64,000 nucleotides of DNA from Candidatus Poribacteria bacterium (GTDB taxonomy: Bacteria; Poribacteria; WGA-4E; WGA-3G), in contig JAPPES010000127.1 of the NCBI GenBank assembly GCA_028824125.1, positions 24,070 to 88,069 of the forward strand, given 5' to 3'. How positions within the stretch are numbered: position 1 is the stretch's first letter; the number at the start of each line of letters is the position of its first letter. The notes under the pieces were generated by a model. It was not told where the DNA came from. It was given only the letters and a program-made list of their open reading frames with translations, and did not search any database. The position numbers and the translations under genes are program-made. Of the stretch, positions 19,697 to 29,235 are shown in pieces.

Positions 19697-20116
19697 ATGC
19701 AAAAAAACAGTGGTATGACTCGTATTCAACTTCTTATACTGGTTGCAATAGTAATTATCATTGGGGTGCTTTCGTATCCACCTTGGGCAGAATATCGCAA
19801 AGTTGGTCAAGCAGATGTAGATGTTGAAATGCTTACCGTAGCAATAAAGAAATTCTACAAATACACCCAGACATATCCAACAAGTTTGGATCAACTCGTA
19901 ACCGATCCTGATGTAGAAGGGTGGCGCGGCCCCTATCTGAAATCCATTCCAAAAACACCTTGGGGAGGGGACTATGCTCTGATCCAAGAAAACTATAAAG
20001 TCGGAATTGCGAAAGATCATCCGCGTGTACCAACAAAATATCGCATTGGTGGCATTGCAGAAATCAGTAGGGTTTATCACGCGGACGCTGCACAAGGTGA
20101 AAAATATTGGTGGTAA
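19697..20116 (+). CDS. Type II secretion / pseudopilin GspG-like protein
   Basis: N-terminal hydrophobic pilin helix GMTRIQLLILVAIVIIIGVLSY and GspG-like GWRGPYLKSIPKTPWGGDY. Confidence 0.75.
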   Translation: MQKNSGMTRIQLLILVAIVIIIGVLSYPPWAEYRKVGQADVDVEMLTVAIKKFYKYTQTYPTSLDQLVTDPDVEGWRGPYLKSIPKTPWGGDYALIQENYKVGIAKDHPRVPTKYRIGGIAEISRVYHADAAQGEKYWW

Positions 20117-20119
20117 TCT

Positions 20120-20932
20120 GTGGACGGCATCTGGATACAAATCACTGTTTTTATCTTAGGTTTAGCAATTGGTAGCTTCCTCAATGTGTGTATCTACCGA
20201 ATTCCCCGCTCAGATATGTCGATTTATTCACCGCGTCGTTCCTTTTGCCCCGAATGTAATCAATCAATAAAGTTTTACGACAATATTCCGCTTTTGAGTT
20301 ATCTACTTTTACGCGGAAAGTGCAGGCATTGCAAAGCAAAAATCTCCGTTCTCTATCCGATAGTTGAACTGTTAACAGCAGTGCTATTCCTCGTGATGTA
20401 TTACTATTTCGGTCAATTTGGAAAAACACTTAACTTTTTGCACGCACTCATTTTTGTGTCTGTGCTGATACCGATTGCTTTCATTGACGCGCAACACTAT
20501 ATCATTCCGAATGTTATAAGCCTTTCGGGATTGATACTTGGGTTGGGAATAGTATGTGCAATAGCGTATCAGAATCAAGATTTAGATTATCTAAAAATGC
20601 GACTTATCGGGTTTGTAGCAGGTGGGTTGGGGTTATGGTTAATAGCACTTATTGGTAGTGCAATTATGCGTAAAAAGGCGATGGGCGGCGGAGACGTGAA
20701 ACTGATGGCGATCATCGGATTGTTTCTCGGTGCGTGGCCCGCGCTGCCGATGGTGATAGCGTTGTCTGCTTTCAGTGGCGCGGTTATCGGGACGCTGCTC
20801 ATCGCAACTGGCAAAAAAAGTCGACAGAGTCCAATCCCTTATGGTCCCTTCCTCGCTGGTGCTGCTGTGGTTGTGTTGCTGTGGGGTGAACCGCTCTGGG
20901 AAAAGTACTTGCAATTGGCTGGATGGAATTAA
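20120..20932 (+). CDS. Prepilin peptidase (A24 family)
   Basis: GSFLNVCIYRIPR, CPECN/CRHCK zinc site, FIDAQHYIIPN, GGGDVKLMA. Confidence 0.93.
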   Translation: MDGIWIQITVFILGLAIGSFLNVCIYRIPRSDMSIYSPRRSFCPECNQSIKFYDNIPLLSYLLLRGKCRHCKAKISVLYPIVELLTAVLFLVMYYYFGQFGKTLNFLHALIFVSVLIPIAFIDAQHYIIPNVISLSGLILGLGIVCAIAYQNQDLDYLKMRLIGFVAGGLGLWLIALIGSAIMRKKAMGGGDVKLMAIIGLFLGAWPALPMVIALSAFSGAVIGTLLIATGKKSRQSPIPYGPFLAGAAVVVLLWGEPLWEKYLQLAGWN

Positions 20933-20965
20933 TATGGTAGCAGGCACGCTCCGCGTGCCGTAGCC
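20924..20965. repeat. Palindromic repeat copy 1 (GGCACGCTCCGCGTGCC core)
   Basis: TGGAATTAATATGGTAGCAGGCACGCTCCGCGTGCCGTAGCC; near-identical to 21309-21351. Confidence 0.85.
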
Positions 20966-21057
20966 ATTACTATAAGTTGATATTCTAATTCTAAATGTGT
21001 TGTATTCCTTAAGTGTATGTAGTACAATATTATGCAAACGGACAAGAGGTAAGACAA

Positions 21058-21300
21058 ATGCATATTGATATACATGAACAGTCAGAAGATTATTTAGCAC
21101 AGTTAGTCAAACGGGCTGTTGCGGGAGAGGAGATTATATTTGATAGCAAAGGCACCTCCGTTGCCAAACTGGTCCCTTTAAAGCAAGGTGATAAGAAACC
21201 TCGCCGTGGTGGACAGTGGAAGGGTAAAGTTAAGATTGCCCAAGATTTTGATGAACTGCCTGAATCATTTATGGCTGCTTTTCGTGGAAAAGAAGAATGA
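21058..21300 (+). CDS. Phd/YefM-type type II antitoxin (orphan)
   Basis: MHIDIHEQSEDYLAQLVKRAVAGEEIIFDSKGTSVAKLVPL. Confidence 0.8.
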   Translation: MHIDIHEQSEDYLAQLVKRAVAGEEIIFDSKGTSVAKLVPLKQGDKKPRRGGQWKGKVKIAQDFDELPESFMAAFRGKEE

Positions 21301-21326
21301 ATCTGTTATTGGAATTAACATGGTAG
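21297..21326 (+). pseudogene. Start of a PIN/VapC-like toxin gene truncated by a palindromic repeat
   Basis: ATG overlaps antitoxin stop (ATGA); reads MNLLLELTW* where PIN toxins usually begin MNLLLDTH; the repeat begins at codon ~5-6. Confidence 0.45.
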
Positions 21327-21351
21327 TAGGCACGCTCCGCGTGCCGTAGCC
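21309..21351. repeat. Palindromic repeat copy 2 (GGCACGCTCCGCGTGCC core)
   Basis: TTGGAATTAACATGGTAGTAGGCACGCTCCGCGTGCCGTAGCC. Confidence 0.85.
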
Positions 21352-21372
21352 GTAAGGTGCAAAGGAGAAGAT

Positions 21373-24300
21373 ATGAATAGAAACTTTAATATTTTTGGCA
21401 CAATTTCCTGTTTACTAATACTTCTTTTGAATTGTCAAATAGTATATGCACAACAAAATATTGCACAGCAAGCGTTCACTATTTTTGAACAACACTGCTT
21501 CGACTGCCACGGTGAATTCGGGTCATACAGCGATGTGCTCACGATCAAGCATGCAAATTTAATCGAAGACAAATCAGTCCTTCCGCGCCAACCTGATGCC
21601 TCTGAATTCTATCTGCGTTTACTTGGTGATACAGACAAAGGTTCACAGATGCCGTTAGGGCAAGACCCGTTAGACGCTGAGTCAATTGCTACGATTCGCC
21701 GTTGGATTGAAGCTGGCGCGCCAGATTGGGAGGCAATTCCCAAACCCAAACGCGACTTCATCACTACCGAGGCGATGCTCAAATCTATCCATACCCATGT
21801 AACATCCCTCTCTGACTTTGACCGTTCCTTTGCACGTTATTTTACACTGACGCATCTTTACAATGCAGGCGTAACAGATGCAAACCTCCGCGCTTATCGG
21901 ATCGCTTTATCAAAACTCATCAATAGTCTCTCTTGGGGTGCAGAAGTAATCAAACCGAAACCGATTGACCAAGAGGAGACCATCTTTTACATTGACCTCC
22001 GCAACTATGAGTGGGACATCAAAACTGATAAGTGGTATAAAATTGAGCAAGCATATCCCTATGGTGTTCAGTTAAAATCTGCAACATTCACAACGTTATG
22101 TGAAGAGACAGACTGCGAATTGCCGTTTATCCGTGCCGACTGGTTCATCGCCACTGCTTCACTGCCACCGCTTTATCACGATATCCTTGACCTACCAAAA
22201 ACAGACCGAGAATTAGAAGCACAACTTGAGGTTAACATTGCCGAAAACCTTAAAAATGCACCGGGGGTTCGCGTGTGGCGTGCCGGTTTTAGCGAGTCTG
22301 GTGTATCAGTCAACAATCGTATTGTGGAACGCCATAAATCGCGGTACGGTGCATATTGGAAATCTTATGACTTTGCAGGGAATGTCGGTAAACAGAATAT
22401 CTTTACACATCCGCTTGATTTTACGCATGATGGAGGCGAGATTATCTTCAACCTGCCCAACGGATTGCAGGCATACTATCTGTCCACGGCGACAGGTGAG
22501 CGGCTTGACGAAGCACCGATTAACATTGTGTCAGATGCGGGGGCAAGAGACCCTGTTGTCCGTAATGGGCTATCGTGCATGGGCTGCCACACAGAAGGAA
22601 TGAAGACGTTTGCAGATGGGATACGCACGGTTATTGAACAGAATCCAAAACCGCCTTATGATAAAGCACAAGCGTTGCGTCTCTATGCAGAAAAGTCAAC
22701 GATGGATCGTCTTGTCAGCGCGGATATTGCGCGGTATCGGCAAGCAATTGAAGCAGCGGGCGGTGTGTTCGGTGGAAGTGAACCGATACAGCAACTCGTT
22801 ACGCAGTTTGAGGGACCGCTTGATGCTGCACACGCTGCAGCGGAGGTGGGATTAGAAACCGATGAATTTCTGAAAAAGATCCGTGAGAATAGTATATTGC
22901 AGAATGCGGGGTTGTTGGTGCTTGGGGTTGAGAATGGGAGTGTTAAGCGGGATGCATGGGAATCACAATTTGAAACGGTGGTGTCTACACTAAATTTTGA
23001 TAAACCGAGTAATCTTGAACCTTCCGAGGCGTTGATAACTCCTCCAGAAGAATCCTCTGAAGATTTTGTTCAATTGAACATGTCTTTGAAAGAAGCACTA
23101 ACCAAAATCACTTTCATTGTTACACATTTAAGTGGTGATTCAAACGAAGAAGTCGTTTTTGAGGGTGAAGGCGTAACTCATCACGAGGATCGTATAGTCC
23201 GGACTCAGACGTTGAAATTTGAAGGGCTTGAACGCACTTATTACACTTATGATATCCTTCTGTCTCAGTATGCAGTTGAAGGAAATCGATATATCTTTGT
23301 GCCGTTAGCAGCTGCAAGTGGAGACGGAGTAGGCGTTTTTTATGATCTCAATGTGGTTGATAAAAAAACGCTCAGAACTGTTGACGAGGTCGTATTAGGA
23401 GACCGTGTGAACATCAGAGAAGTTACTTTGCCTTTTCCTCATGGGGACACTGTATCCATTAAATACATTGCGCGGTCAATTGGTGAAAATCCGGGAAAAA
23501 CAATAAAGAGACACTTTAGAATGGAGCATGGAACACTTCAAGAAATAGAAACTCCTTTGAGCCCATCCAATCCTAATATAGTTTTGGCTCCTGATCAAAA
23601 GGTAGAAGTACCTAATAGAACTCAAATACTTTTGAACCCATCCGATCTCAACATGGTTTTGATTCCCGCAGGTGAGTTTCAAATGGGGAGCGACGATGGT
23701 CAGGAAGATGAAAAGCCGGCGCACACCGTTTATGTAGATGCGTTCTATATGGACAAGTACGAGGTAACCAATCTTGAATACCAACAGTTCCTGCTTGAGA
23801 ACCCGCGTTGGCAGAAAGACCAGATTGAGAAAAAATTCCATAATGGGAATTATCTCGCGGACTGGAACGGAAATAACTATCCGGAAGGAAAAACCAACCA
23901 TCCGGTGACTTATGTCAGTTGGTATGCGGCAATGGCGTACGCACAGTGGGCGGGCAAACGTCTGCCGACAGAAGCAGAATGGGAAAAGGCTGCGCGCGGA
24001 GGCTTAGTCAATGCAAAGTATCCGAACGGCAATACACTCACAGTAAAGGATGCAAACTATGGTAGCAATGTAGGTGGGAGTACTGCCGTGGGTAGATATC
24101 CTGCAAACGGTTACGGTTTGTATGATATGGCGGGTAATGTGTATGAATGGTGCCTTGATGAATATGATGAAAATTTCTATTCTGTCGCTCCGCGTGAGAA
24201 TCCGTTGTCGGATATGAACACTATGGATTATATAAATAAAAATTTTACAAATGTTAATGATGATCGTGTTTTGCGTGGAGGTTCCTGGTTCACTCCCTCA

Positions 24301-24393
24301 TATAACGCACAGGTCGCCAAGCGCGACAGCAACGGATCAATAATAGCACCCACCATCATAGGATTTCGTTGTGTGAGGGATGTAAAGCCTTAA
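21373..24393 (+). CDS. Secreted diheme cytochrome c-like protein fused to a C-terminal formylglycine-generating-enzyme/sulfatase-modifying-factor domain
   Basis: Signal peptide; CFDCH and CMGCH heme motifs; C-terminal MVLIPAGEFQMGSDDGQEDEKPAHTVYVDAFYMDKYEVTN..RLPTEAEWEKAARGG..VLRGGSW..GFRCVRD. Confidence 0.88.
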   Translation: MNRNFNIFGTISCLLILLLNCQIVYAQQNIAQQAFTIFEQHCFDCHGEFGSYSDVLTIKHANLIEDKSVLPRQPDASEFYLRLLGDTDKGSQMPLGQDPLDAESIATIRRWIEAGAPDWEAIPKPKRDFITTEAMLKSIHTHVTSLSDFDRSFARYFTLTHLYNAGVTDANLRAYRIALSKLINSLSWGAEVIKPKPIDQEETIFYIDLRNYEWDIKTDKWYKIEQAYPYGVQLKSATFTTLCEETDCELPFIRADWFIATASLPPLYHDILDLPKTDRELEAQLEVNIAENLKNAPGVRVWRAGFSESGVSVNNRIVERHKSRYGAYWKSYDFAGNVGKQNIFTHPLDFTHDGGEIIFNLPNGLQAYYLSTATGERLDEAPINIVSDAGARDPVVRNGLSCMGCHTEGMKTFADGIRTVIEQNPKPPYDKAQALRLYAEKSTMDRLVSADIARYRQAIEAAGGVFGGSEPIQQLVTQFEGPLDAAHAAAEVGLETDEFLKKIRENSILQNAGLLVLGVENGSVKRDAWESQFETVVSTLNFDKPSNLEPSEALITPPEESSEDFVQLNMSLKEALTKITFIVTHLSGDSNEEVVFEGEGVTHHEDRIVRTQTLKFEGLERTYYTYDILLSQYAVEGNRYIFVPLAAASGDGVGVFYDLNVVDKKTLRTVDEVVLGDRVNIREVTLPFPHGDTVSIKYIARSIGENPGKTIKRHFRMEHGTLQEIETPLSPSNPNIVLAPDQKVEVPNRTQILLNPSDLNMVLIPAGEFQMGSDDGQEDEKPAHTVYVDAFYMDKYEVTNLEYQQFLLENPRWQKDQIEKKFHNGNYLADWNGNNYPEGKTNHPVTYVSWYAAMAYAQWAGKRLPTEAEWEKAARGGLVNAKYPNGNTLTVKDANYGSNVGGSTAVGRYPANGYGLYDMAGNVYEWCLDEYDENFYSVAPRENPLSDMNTMDYINKNFTNVNDDRVLRGGSWFTPSYNAQVAKRDSNGSIIAPTIIGFRCVRDVKP

Positions 24394-24448
24394 GCTTCTA
24401 CCGCTTTAAGTTCTGTGTAAAAACCTTTTTATACTATTGGAGAAATGA

Positions 24449-26827
24449 ATGAATACCAAAAACCGAGCTGCATCCCAAAACAAGCCAAGAACGGTTGATG
24501 AAATTATTGATGAGATCGAGGAGAGATCCACAGATGGTGACTATATTTTTCGTGGCGAAGCTGAATGCTATGAAAAAGTCTCCTCAAATCTCTACCGTGA
24601 AATTAAGTCTATTATTGGATTTGAAAATGTTGATATCGGAAATTTTCAAGGTGAAATTATCGAACAAGCTAAAGATTATACCGATACAACGGGTAGTTTT
24701 GAAATTTTAACTGAACTCCAACACTATGGCGGTAAAACAAATTTGATTGATTTTACGCAAGACTATAAGGTTGCCCTTTTCTTTGCTTGCTATGGGACCC
24801 TCAACAAGCCCGGTAGAGTTATTATTTTACGAATAACCGATAAAATAAAAAAGATGCTTAGAGAACCACAGCATCCAAAGAAACGTGTCCTTGCCCAGAA
24901 AAGTGTGTTTATTCAGCCTCCCAAAGGTTATATTGAACGTAAAAAATACCATGTAATCTGTATTCCAGCATCTCTCAAATTTTTAGTATTACAGTATCTT
25001 CTTGAAGATCACGATATAGAACCTAAAACTATTTATAATGATATCCACGGGTTTATTGGTAGTTATAACAACCAATGGAAGTCTTATAGAGGTTTCTATA
25101 ATGGACTCACCTTACAAGATAGAGGAGATAAAGCAATGGATCCGAAGGAAAAACTGGAATCTTATGAGAAGGCAGTAGAGTATTATACTAGTGCTTTAGG
25201 GTTAGAAGTAGATGATGCTGCCGTCTATATGAACCGAGGCAATACTTACCTTGAACTAGGCAAAGTTGACAAGGCAATCGAAGATTTTAACACTGCGATA
25301 AATATGTATCCTTATTTTTCTGATGCCTTTTACAATCGAGGCACTGCCTATCTCAATTTAGACAAAATTGACAAAGCTATTGAAGACCTAAACACTGCAA
25401 TAGAACTCGAGCCAACTGATGCAGATGCTTATAGTAATCTTGGAAAAGCATACAGCATTAAAGGAAATATGGGTAGATCGATTGAAAATTATAACAATGC
25501 AGTACAACTGAAACCAGATGATGCTAATACTTACTGTGATCGTAGCCTTGTTTATATTGACACAGACGAAATTAGTGAAGCTATTAAAGATTTGGATACT
25601 GCGCTAAAATTGGATCCTGATAATGTAAAAGCCTATTATAATCGCGGGAGAGCTTACAGTATAAAACGTGACTACGAAAAGTCTATTAAAGACTATACGA
25701 AAGCGATAGAATTAGATATAGAATCTACTGGTCCTGATGGTCCAGCTGGGCCTAATGGTTCCTACCACAAACGAGGCCTTGATTACCTCAGCAGAAATGA
25801 ATTCGGCAAGGCTATTGCAGATTTTACTAAAGTTATAGAATGTAATTCTGAATTTGCTGATGCTTATCGTAAACGCGCTTTGGCCTATTTCGCAAAAGGT
25901 GAGTATGACTATGCTATCGCTGATGACACTAAATCTATAGAGTTAGGGCCCAATGATGCAGACATATATAATTCACGTGGTCTTACGTACTTTATGAAAC
26001 ATGAGCATGATTTAGCAATAGCAGACTATACTGAAGCAATTGAACTTGATCCGAATGATGCTAAAATCTATAATAATCGAGGTAATGCTTATGAATTCAA
26101 AGGCAACCATGACCTTGCTATTAAAGACTTTACCGAGGCAGTAAGAATCAATCCAAATTTTGCCACACCCTATAATGGTCTAGGTAATGTATATTATGGA
26201 AAAGGACAATTTGATAAGGCAATCACAAACCATACGAGAGCAATAGAACTTGATCCGAATAATGCTAGACTCTATGAAGCTCGCGGCAATGCTTATTCGC
26301 GAATAGGAGAAGTTGATAAAGCCTCCATGGATTATACTAAAGCTGCAGAACTTAAAGATAGTGAATTAGAAAAGACGATTGCTGACTGTACTAAAGCGAT
26401 TGAGTTTTATCCAAGTGAAGTAAATCATTATCAGAAACGGGCAAATTCTTATTTCAAAAAAGAGGAATACGATAAGGCTATTGTTGACTATACCAAAGTG
26501 ATAGAACTCAGTTCTGCAAATGCTAGAATATATTGTCAACGAGGCCTTCCCTATTTTCTCAAAGGTGAATACGACAAAGCAATTGATGACTTTAGCAAAG
26601 CGATAGAATTAGATCCAGATTTTGCAGGTGCCTATTGCTTCCGGGGAATAGTGCGGTTGCACACACGAGAATGGGATAAAGCTAAAGAAGATATAGATAT
26701 TTCCATAAATATGGGGGTGGATATTGTCAATGGGTTTCGTAGTGTCTATCAAAGCATTGAAAACTGTGAGCAGATAATTGGTACAAAGTTACCGGAAGAC
26801 ATTGTTACAATGTTAACACAGTCATAG
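24449..26827 (+). CDS. FRG domain plus long TPR array protein
   Basis: N-terminal DYIFRGEAECYEKVSSNLYRE and ELQHYGGKTNLIDFTQDYKVALFFACYG (FRG); then many TPR units (NRGNTYLELGKVDKAIEDFNTAI...). Confidence 0.88.
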   Translation: MNTKNRAASQNKPRTVDEIIDEIEERSTDGDYIFRGEAECYEKVSSNLYREIKSIIGFENVDIGNFQGEIIEQAKDYTDTTGSFEILTELQHYGGKTNLIDFTQDYKVALFFACYGTLNKPGRVIILRITDKIKKMLREPQHPKKRVLAQKSVFIQPPKGYIERKKYHVICIPASLKFLVLQYLLEDHDIEPKTIYNDIHGFIGSYNNQWKSYRGFYNGLTLQDRGDKAMDPKEKLESYEKAVEYYTSALGLEVDDAAVYMNRGNTYLELGKVDKAIEDFNTAINMYPYFSDAFYNRGTAYLNLDKIDKAIEDLNTAIELEPTDADAYSNLGKAYSIKGNMGRSIENYNNAVQLKPDDANTYCDRSLVYIDTDEISEAIKDLDTALKLDPDNVKAYYNRGRAYSIKRDYEKSIKDYTKAIELDIESTGPDGPAGPNGSYHKRGLDYLSRNEFGKAIADFTKVIECNSEFADAYRKRALAYFAKGEYDYAIADDTKSIELGPNDADIYNSRGLTYFMKHEHDLAIADYTEAIELDPNDAKIYNNRGNAYEFKGNHDLAIKDFTEAVRINPNFATPYNGLGNVYYGKGQFDKAITNHTRAIELDPNNARLYEARGNAYSRIGEVDKASMDYTKAAELKDSELEKTIADCTKAIEFYPSEVNHYQKRANSYFKKEEYDKAIVDYTKVIELSSANARIYCQRGLPYFLKGEYDKAIDDFSKAIELDPDFAGAYCFRGIVRLHTREWDKAKEDIDISINMGVDIVNGFRSVYQSIENCEQIIGTKLPEDIVTMLTQS

Positions 26828-26880
26828 CATTGCCTAGGGTCAATATTCGGTAAACTATAATCTAACAAGGAGGAACTTTC

Positions 26881-27450
26881 ATGGACGTAAAAGACGCAAT
26901 ACTTTCAAGACGAACCATTTTTAAATTCAAACAGGAACCCGTGCCGAACGATGTAATTGAACAAATCTTCAGTTACGGAATATGGGCACCGAATCACCAT
27001 GTCACCGAACCGTGGCGGTTTACCGTCATCGGTGAAAAAACAAAGTTGACCCTTGCACAACGTTACCGAGAAATTAAGATGGAGGACACACCCGACCACG
27101 TTGATGCGGAGAATCTGGCAAAGATAGGCGAATTGGCTTACGAAAAATTTATGTCCAAGCCAACGATTATCACTGTGTCCTGCATACAAGATGGTGACGA
27201 ACAACGGCAACGGGAAGATTACGCCGCTGCCTGTTGTGCAATGCAGAACGTTCAACTTGCTGCGTGGGATGCAGGAGTCGGCATGCAGTGGAGCACGGGC
27301 AGAATCACGATGGAAGAAAAGACCTATCAGTTGCTTGGGATAGATTCATCACAGGAATACATCATCGGTTTTTTCTATACCGGTTATCCTGCAGAGATAA
27401 AAGAACCGAAACGCAAACCCGCAGCGGAGTTTATCCGATGGGTGGCTTAA
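26881..27450 (+). CDS. Nitroreductase family protein
   Basis: SRRTIFKFKQEPVPNDVIEQIFSYGIWAPNHHVTEPWRFTVIG. Confidence 0.9.
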   Translation: MDVKDAILSRRTIFKFKQEPVPNDVIEQIFSYGIWAPNHHVTEPWRFTVIGEKTKLTLAQRYREIKMEDTPDHVDAENLAKIGELAYEKFMSKPTIITVSCIQDGDEQRQREDYAAACCAMQNVQLAAWDAGVGMQWSTGRITMEEKTYQLLGIDSSQEYIIGFFYTGYPAEIKEPKRKPAAEFIRWVA

Positions 27451-27475
27451 ACCGAAGATGCACAAACTGGAAAGT

Positions 27476-28315
27476 TTATGCTACATTTAACTGATATGCT
27501 GTTTTTGCATTTTGCCAGAAGAACTTTGCCTTGACTTCATCACCTTTCGGACTGAAGTAGTCGTCCACAATTTTTTGTACGACTTTATACTGTGCGAAAC
27601 GTTCAGATACAGGCCAGTTGCTTCCGTAGATCAGTCTATCTTGCCCAAACGCTTTCCATAAGACATCTATTGTTGGGGTGTAGTAGGTGACATCTTCGGG
27701 AGCAGGTGTTTGTCCTGTATGTTCCGCTAAACCCGATACCTTGCAGTAGACATTCGGATAGCGCGCAACTTCCTGGATTGCTGAAACCCACGCTGCATCA
27801 GGGGGATTACCGTCAACTCTAACGCCAGCGATGTGGTTAATCATAACGCGCATTGTCGGTGTATGTTCAACCAAGGCAGGCACGTTCCGCAGCGCATCAG
27901 GATTTATGAGGAGATCTAAAGTCAGTTCCTTTTCTGCTAATTTCTCAATATTCTTCATGAAGTTTGTATTGCTGAGTGACTGCAGGTGTCCGCCGCCAAG
28001 TCGTATCCCTCGGAAAAGCGGATTGGCAGAAAACCGATTCAGATTATCTTCAAAATCGGCATCGTTTGGGTTTAAATTGCCAACGAACCCGACAATAAAC
28101 GGTTCATTTGCAGCAAGGTCGAGAATCCACTGGTTGTCTTCAATCCACTTGCTTGCCTCAACGACTACAGTTCCCGTTACGCCTTCAGGCACAGCAAGTT
28201 TTTTATAGTCATCTGGCATAACGGTGCGGTAAAGTAGTTCATCATTGGGGTTTGGCCACGGCACATCTTCTGGGCGTGTCGGGTCATAAAAATGTGTATG
28301 TGTATCAATAATCAT
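27476..28315 (-). CDS. Amidohydrolase 2 family protein
   Basis: MIIDTHTHFYDP metal-binding start, MINHIAGV, LIYGSNWPV. Confidence 0.9.
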   Translation of the reverse strand: MIIDTHTHFYDPTRPEDVPWPNPNDELLYRTVMPDDYKKLAVPEGVTGTVVVEASKWIEDNQWILDLAANEPFIVGFVGNLNPNDADFEDNLNRFSANPLFRGIRLGGGHLQSLSNTNFMKNIEKLAEKELTLDLLINPDALRNVPALVEHTPTMRVMINHIAGVRVDGNPPDAAWVSAIQEVARYPNVYCKVSGLAEHTGQTPAPEDVTYYTPTIDVLWKAFGQDRLIYGSNWPVSERFAQYKVVQKIVDDYFSPKGDEVKAKFFWQNAKTAYQLNVA

Positions 28316-29212
28316 CAATACTCCTCCTCTAAAATTGTAAGGAAACCAGACCGCTTTTCCCACCTGATAAGGGGGGCAGGGGGGTTACCAAGTGTCTCAA
28401 CGCTGCTATTCATTCTACTGCTAACCTGTTTTCTGTCCGGATGTCCTGCTCCCGATGAAGCGCAACAGCAGCGGAGAGAACTCCAGCGCGAGGCTTTAAA
28501 ACTTGAAATGGGGCAAGAACTCAATCCGATTGATCCGGAAGGGCATGTTGCGTTAGGAAAAATCTATTATCAGTTAAGGGAACATGAAAAAGCGATAGAA
28601 TCCTTTCAAGCAGCACTTTCGCTTGACGACAAACATCAACATGCATATAACAATTTGGGTTTAGTTTACATTGATCTTCGCCTATTTCTCCTTGCGATAG
28701 ATATGTTTCAAGCTGCACTTGAAATTGCCCCAGAGAACCCTGCCTTTTATAACAATCTTGGTTACGCTTACGATCTGTCGGACAGATTTGCCGAAGCATT
28801 GGAGGCTTATCGCAATGCCTTAGATGCCGACCCTGCGTTTGTGGATGCTTATTACAACCTTGCGGATGCGTTTCTAAACCGAGAATCTTATCAGGAGGCT
28901 ATTCAGTATTATAAGGCAGGAATAGAACTTGATGGCGGTGATGCTACGGTCTATTTTAACCTCGGACTTGCCTACCAAGAAACCGATGAACAACTCAATG
29001 CTATCCGAGCGTATGAAAAGGGTGTATCTCTTGATGCTGATGAAGTAGAAGCTTATTATCGCCTTGCGCTGGCATACCAAAAAAAAGGTGATCACGTCAT
29101 GATGCACCGCTATTTAGATACGTTTCTTGAAAAGGCTGAAGGTGTCCCTCAATTTGAAAAACAATATCTCGCTGCAAAACGGATGCGTCAACAAATATCG
29201 GAAGATAGGTAA
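28292..29212 (+). CDS. TPR repeat lipoprotein (start uncertain)
   Basis: LLTCFLSGC lipobox followed by several TPR units; the N-terminal ORF extension overlaps the divergent amidohydrolase start. Confidence 0.8.
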   Translation: MCMCINNHQYSSSKIVRKPDRFSHLIRGAGGLPSVSTLLFILLLTCFLSGCPAPDEAQQQRRELQREALKLEMGQELNPIDPEGHVALGKIYYQLREHEKAIESFQAALSLDDKHQHAYNNLGLVYIDLRLFLLAIDMFQAALEIAPENPAFYNNLGYAYDLSDRFAEALEAYRNALDADPAFVDAYYNLADAFLNRESYQEAIQYYKAGIELDGGDATVYFNLGLAYQETDEQLNAIRAYEKGVSLDADEVEAYYRLALAYQKKGDHVMMHRYLDTFLEKAEGVPQFEKQYLAAKRMRQQISEDR

Positions 29213-29235
29213 ACCTACGAACTGCGCTTTTCAAC

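Noticed and set aside
28292-28390. N-terminal extension of the TPR lipoprotein (MCMCINNHQYSSS...)
   Set aside because: Overlaps the divergent amidohydrolase start and precedes the signal peptide; the real start is probably further downstream.
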